This document shows, piece after piece, positions 7,323-9,257 of a stretch of DNA of 9,257 nt; position 1 is the stretch's first letter, and every line of letters begins with the position of its first letter. The notes beneath the pieces were generated by a model. That model saw nothing but the letters and a program-made list of their open reading frames with translations, was not told the origin of the DNA and did no database searches. Made by a program: the position numbers and the translations under genes. The stretch comes from an uncultured beta proteobacterium. GTDB taxonomy: Bacteria > Pseudomonadota > Gammaproteobacteria > Burkholderiales > Burkholderiaceae. The DNA is taken from positions 1 to 9,257 of the forward strand of contig CAIMXN010000150.1 of the NCBI GenBank assembly GCA_903845455.1. The letters run 5' to 3'.

Positions 7323-7340
7323 AAGGGGGTAAATATAATG
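7323..7340 (+). promoter_or_regulatory. Strong Shine-Dalgarno that sets the start of the Tim44-like gene
   Basis: AAGGGGG (7323-7329) lies 8 nt before the ATG at 7338. It places the start at 7338 and not at the in-frame TTG at 7272 directly after the ubiE stop. The ATG start also gives a clean signal peptide beginning MNKHFFKAVLL. Confidence 0.85.
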
Positions 7341-8240
7341 AATAAGCATTTTTTCAAAGCGGTATTGTTAAGTCTGAGTTTGTTATTTGCTTTGGTTAGT
7401 CAGGTTGATGCTGCTCGTTTAGGCGGCGGAAGAAGCTTTGGCAGGGCGCCTAGCGCACCGATGCAAAGACAAGCTGCACCAGTACAAAAACCAGCTCAAC
7501 AAGCTCAACCTACGGCCCCAGCGCCAGCCCCACAAGCGCCGGCACCAAGCCGCTTTGGTGGAATGGGTGGAATATTGGGTGGTCTAGCTGCAGGCCTAGG
7601 AATTGGCTATCTCCTATCTCACTTTGGTATGGGCGAGGGCGCATCATCGTTGATTACCGGTTTATTGATTGCAGCGTTGGCTGGTTTTGTCATCATGTTT
7701 GTGATTAGAAAGTTGCTTCCAGCAATGTCTGGTGCTGGACCAGCTTCTGGTGCTCCCATGCAACGTACTCCGCTTGAGCAAGCGCCAAGAAGTGAGCCTG
7801 GGTTCAATCCCGCCTCTAATGCTTTTGGTGGCACAAGTGCAGAGCCAGAGCCATTTAAATCCACACTACCACCGGGATTTGATGAGTATGCATTCTTAGA
7901 AAATGCGAAACAATATTTTGGAAGTCTGCAAAAAGCTTGGGATCAAGGCGATCTTCCAGCCTTGAGAGAATTTACTACGCCTGAAATGTTTGCCACGATT
8001 CAACAGGACTTAGCTGGCCGTACTGATAGCGCCAATCAAACAGATGTTGTCAGTATTAATGCAAAACTTTTAGGTATTGAAATAGCTGATAACACTTATT
8101 TCTGTAGCGTCCAGTTCGGCGGCATGATTCGTGAGCAACAAGACGCACCCGCAAATAACTTCTCTGAAATCTGGAATTTGAGTAAGCCAGTTGAGGGTCC
8201 TGGAGGCTGGGTACTGGCGGGTATTCAACAGTTGGTTTAA
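7338..8240 (+). CDS. Tim44-like domain protein, secreted or membrane-anchored
   Basis: This 300-residue protein begins with a classic signal peptide: a Lys-containing N-terminus, the hydrophobic core AVLLSLSLLFALVS, and probable cleavage after VDA (residue 25). A Pro/Ala/Gln-rich linker follows (about 35-71). Next come a Gly-rich hydrophobic segment (73-96) and a strong membrane span (104-126) ending in RKLL. A second flexible linker leads to a Tim44-like domain (PF04280, about 180-300) with the fold's typical LENAKQYFGSLQKAWDQGDL (187-206), LREFTTPEMF (209-218) and a C-terminal WVLAGIQQ. Mitochondrial Tim44 tethers the import motor to the inner membrane; bacterial relatives lack that pathway and their function is mostly unknown. 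PMQR occurs twice (41-44, 141-144), once in each linker. The gene lies between ubiE and ubiJ and ends in a strong terminator. The family call rests on overall pattern and is good; the topology is inferred. Confidence 0.85.
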   Translation: MNKHFFKAVLLSLSLLFALVSQVDAARLGGGRSFGRAPSAPMQRQAAPVQKPAQQAQPTAPAPAPQAPAPSRFGGMGGILGGLAAGLGIGYLLSHFGMGEGASSLITGLLIAALAGFVIMFVIRKLLPAMSGAGPASGAPMQRTPLEQAPRSEPGFNPASNAFGGTSAEPEPFKSTLPPGFDEYAFLENAKQYFGSLQKAWDQGDLPALREFTTPEMFATIQQDLAGRTDSANQTDVVSINAKLLGIEIADNTYFCSVQFGGMIREQQDAPANNFSEIWNLSKPVEGPGGWVLAGIQQLV

Positions 8241-8261
8241 GCTTGAGGTACTTTCCATTGG

Positions 8262-8286
8262 AAACCCGCACTAGTGCGGGTTTTTT
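8262..8286 (+). terminator. Intrinsic terminator after the Tim44-like gene
   Basis: AAACCCGCACT (8262-8272) is followed directly by its exact reverse complement AGTGCGGGTTT (8273-8283). This forms a GC-rich hairpin with a CTAG loop, and the T-run 8281-8286 follows. It lies 21 bp after the stop codon at 8240. The shape is that of a strong Rho-independent terminator. It ends only 6 nt before the ubiJ start codon. Confidence 0.9.
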
Positions 8287-8292
8287 ACACTC

Positions 8293-8910
8293 ATGAACGC
8301 AGTTTCTTCTAGTCATACTGTCGCAGCTGGCGCCGCCTGCCGGGGTATTAACCATGTCTTATCGAGTGAACCTTGGGCCACTGCTGAGTTAGCACGTCAT
8401 GCCAGCAAAACGATTCTTTTAAAGTTACCTATCGGCAACCTGTATTTTGAAATTACCTCTGCTGGTTTGTTAGGTGTAGTGGATGACTCTGAAACCAGTT
8501 CATTAATCTTGGAAGTGTCAGCCAAAGCATTGAGTGAGCTTGTAGGGAGTGCTGGTACATTACGTGAGCAAGCTTTTAAGGCCGTCAAAATTACAGGTGA
8601 TGCTGATTTGGCCCAATTATTAGGGCGTCTTGCTGGTCAAGTCCACTGGGAATATGAAGAGGATTTAGCGCGGCTAGTGGGAGACGCCCCTGCAAATTTC
8701 GCCGTACGCCAAGGTAAGCAGTTTTTTTCTAAAAGTAAATCGGCCGCCAGTGATCTATTAGCTAATGTTGTGGAATACGTGAGCGAAGAAAGAAAAGTCT
8801 TATTAAATAAGCGAGACTTTGTAGTTCGTAAGAATGAATTAAATGAACTACGTGATGCGGTCGATCGCATGGAAAAACGGATTCAAATACTAGTACAGAA
8901 GGTTCAATAA
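8293..8910 (+). CDS. ubiJ: Ubiquinone biosynthesis accessory factor UbiJ (SCP2-like)
   Basis: This 205-residue protein matches UbiJ in length (E. coli about 201), layout and place directly before ubiB. An SCP2-like lipid-binding domain spans about residues 17-120 (INHVLSSEPWATAELARHAS at 19-38; VKITGDADLAQLLGRLAGQV at 98-117). A charged C-terminal helix follows (about 162-205, RKNELNELRDAVDRMEKRIQ), probably a coiled coil. UbiJ binds ubiquinone intermediates through the SCP2 domain and helps hold the soluble Ubi enzyme complex together. No signal peptide or membrane span is present. ATG 8293 is the only possible start in this frame: an in-frame TAG lies at 8272-8274 inside the terminator, and no other start codon precedes the conserved region. 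No Shine-Dalgarno is visible between the T-run and the ATG. The gene ends 3 bp before the ubiB start. Confidence 0.9.
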   Translation: MNAVSSSHTVAAGAACRGINHVLSSEPWATAELARHASKTILLKLPIGNLYFEITSAGLLGVVDDSETSSLILEVSAKALSELVGSAGTLREQAFKAVKITGDADLAQLLGRLAGQVHWEYEEDLARLVGDAPANFAVRQGKQFFSKSKSAASDLLANVVEYVSEERKVLLNKRDFVVRKNELNELRDAVDRMEKRIQILVQKVQ

Positions 8911-8916
8911 ATCGTG
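8897..8916 (+). promoter_or_regulatory. ubiB: Shine-Dalgarno for the GTG start of ubiB
   Basis: AGAAGG (8897-8902), inside the end of ubiJ, lies 11 nt before GTG 8914-8916. The spacing is slightly long but supports the GTG start. The ubiJ stop (8908-8910) is 3 bp upstream of the GTG, so the two genes are likely co-translated. Confidence 0.6.
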
Positions 8917-9257
8917 CGTCGACTTGCTCGCCTTTGTTTCATTTTCTTTACGGCTTGGCGCTATGGCCTCTTCCCTTTATTGCGCGACAATCTAAAACCC
9001 AGTATTCGCCGTGGCTTACTTTCTATTCTTTGCTGGACTTCACCTCATTCTGATTTGCCTAGGGGCGCACGTATCCGTTTAACGCTAGAAGCACTCGGAC
9101 CTATTTTTGTGAAGTTTGGACAAGTCCTTTCGACTCGTCGCGATTTATTGCCAGAAGATATTTCTGATGAGCTTGCAAAATTACAGGATCAGGTACCACC
9201 ATTTTCAAATCAAGAGTCACGCCGTTTAATTGAGGAAGCACTTGGTCAGCCAATTGA
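8914..9257 (+). CDS. ubiB: UbiB, atypical kinase/ATPase of ubiquinone biosynthesis, 3'-truncated by window edge
   Basis: The frame stays open from GTG 8914 to the window edge, giving 114 complete codons out of roughly 500 expected. The visible part starts MRRLARLCFIFFTAWRYG and carries the UbiB/COQ8 (ABC1/ADCK) hallmark KxGQ motif as K67-F-G-Q70, within GPIFVKFGQVLSTRRDLLP (62-80). ISDELAKLQDQVPPF (83-97) follows, also typical of the family. UbiB is an inner-membrane-associated atypical kinase-like ATPase needed for ubiquinone synthesis, thought to help extract or present lipid intermediates. The ATP-binding and catalytic parts and the C-terminal membrane helices lie outside the window. It follows ubiJ at 3 bp in the order ubiJ-ubiB. 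No ATG lies near the conserved N-terminus in this frame, so GTG is the natural start. Confidence 0.93.
   Translation, partial: MRRLARLCFIFFTAWRYGLFPLLRDNLKPSIRRGLLSILCWTSPHSDLPRGARIRLTLEALGPIFVKFGQVLSTRRDLLPEDISDELAKLQDQVPPFSNQESRRLIEEALGQPI

Noticed and set aside
7272..7337. N-terminal extension of the Tim44-like protein from a TTG directly after the ubiE stop
   Set aside because: A strong Shine-Dalgarno at 7323-7329 and a clean signal peptide point to the ATG at 7338. The extra 22 residues would bury the signal peptide.
7334..7339. Exact TATAAT hexamer just upstream of the Tim44-like gene
   Set aside because: It overlaps the ATG start codon itself, so a transcript from it would begin inside the gene. 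It is best explained as A/T-rich spacer plus start codon.
8056..8355. Minus-strand open frame running across the terminator between the Tim44-like gene and ubiJ
   Set aside because: It is antisense to two real genes and a terminator hairpin, and shows no recognisable protein features.

Overview
The window looks like core chromosome of a betaproteobacterium of the order Burkholderiales. The moderate GC content and protein sequences close to Polynucleobacter-type relatives make a freshwater Polynucleobacter-like bacterium the best guess. This rests on remembered family sequences and gene order, not on a search. I see no tRNA, rRNA, CRISPR array, insertion sequence, phage gene or clear sign of recent transfer.

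Layout. On the minus strand, ilvA (636-2156, threonine ammonia-lyase with two C-terminal ACT-like regions) is followed 15 bp downstream by a 5'-nucleotidase gene (start at 620), cut by the left edge of the window. A 134-bp divergent spacer (2157-2290) holds the candidate promoters for both directions. Everything to its right is on the plus strand: a 1279-residue fused FAD/iron-sulfur oxidoreductase (2291-6130), a DUF971 protein with a His-rich tail (6130-6528), ubiE (6528-7271), a secreted or membrane-anchored Tim44-like protein (7338-8240), a strong intrinsic terminator (8262-8286), ubiJ (8293-8910) and the first 114 codons of ubiB (from 8914, cut by the right edge). The first three plus-strand genes are joined by two TAATG stop/start overlaps, so they are very probably one translationally coupled operon.

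How the genes fit together. UbiE, UbiJ and UbiB all serve ubiquinone biosynthesis: a C-methyltransferase, a lipid-binding accessory protein and an atypical kinase/ATPase. The large oxidoreductase combines GlcD-like and GlcF-like modules, the usual design of enzymes that oxidise a 2-hydroxyacid and pass electrons through Fe-S clusters to the quinone pool. The cluster can therefore be read as one that makes quinone and also uses it. Two poorly understood proteins sit among these genes: DUF971, a domain elsewhere linked to Fe-S carrier proteins, and the Tim44-like membrane protein. The main open questions are the substrate of the oxidoreductase, the role of the two accessory proteins, and how ubiJ is expressed when a terminator ends 6 nt before its start codon and no Shine-Dalgarno sequence is visible.
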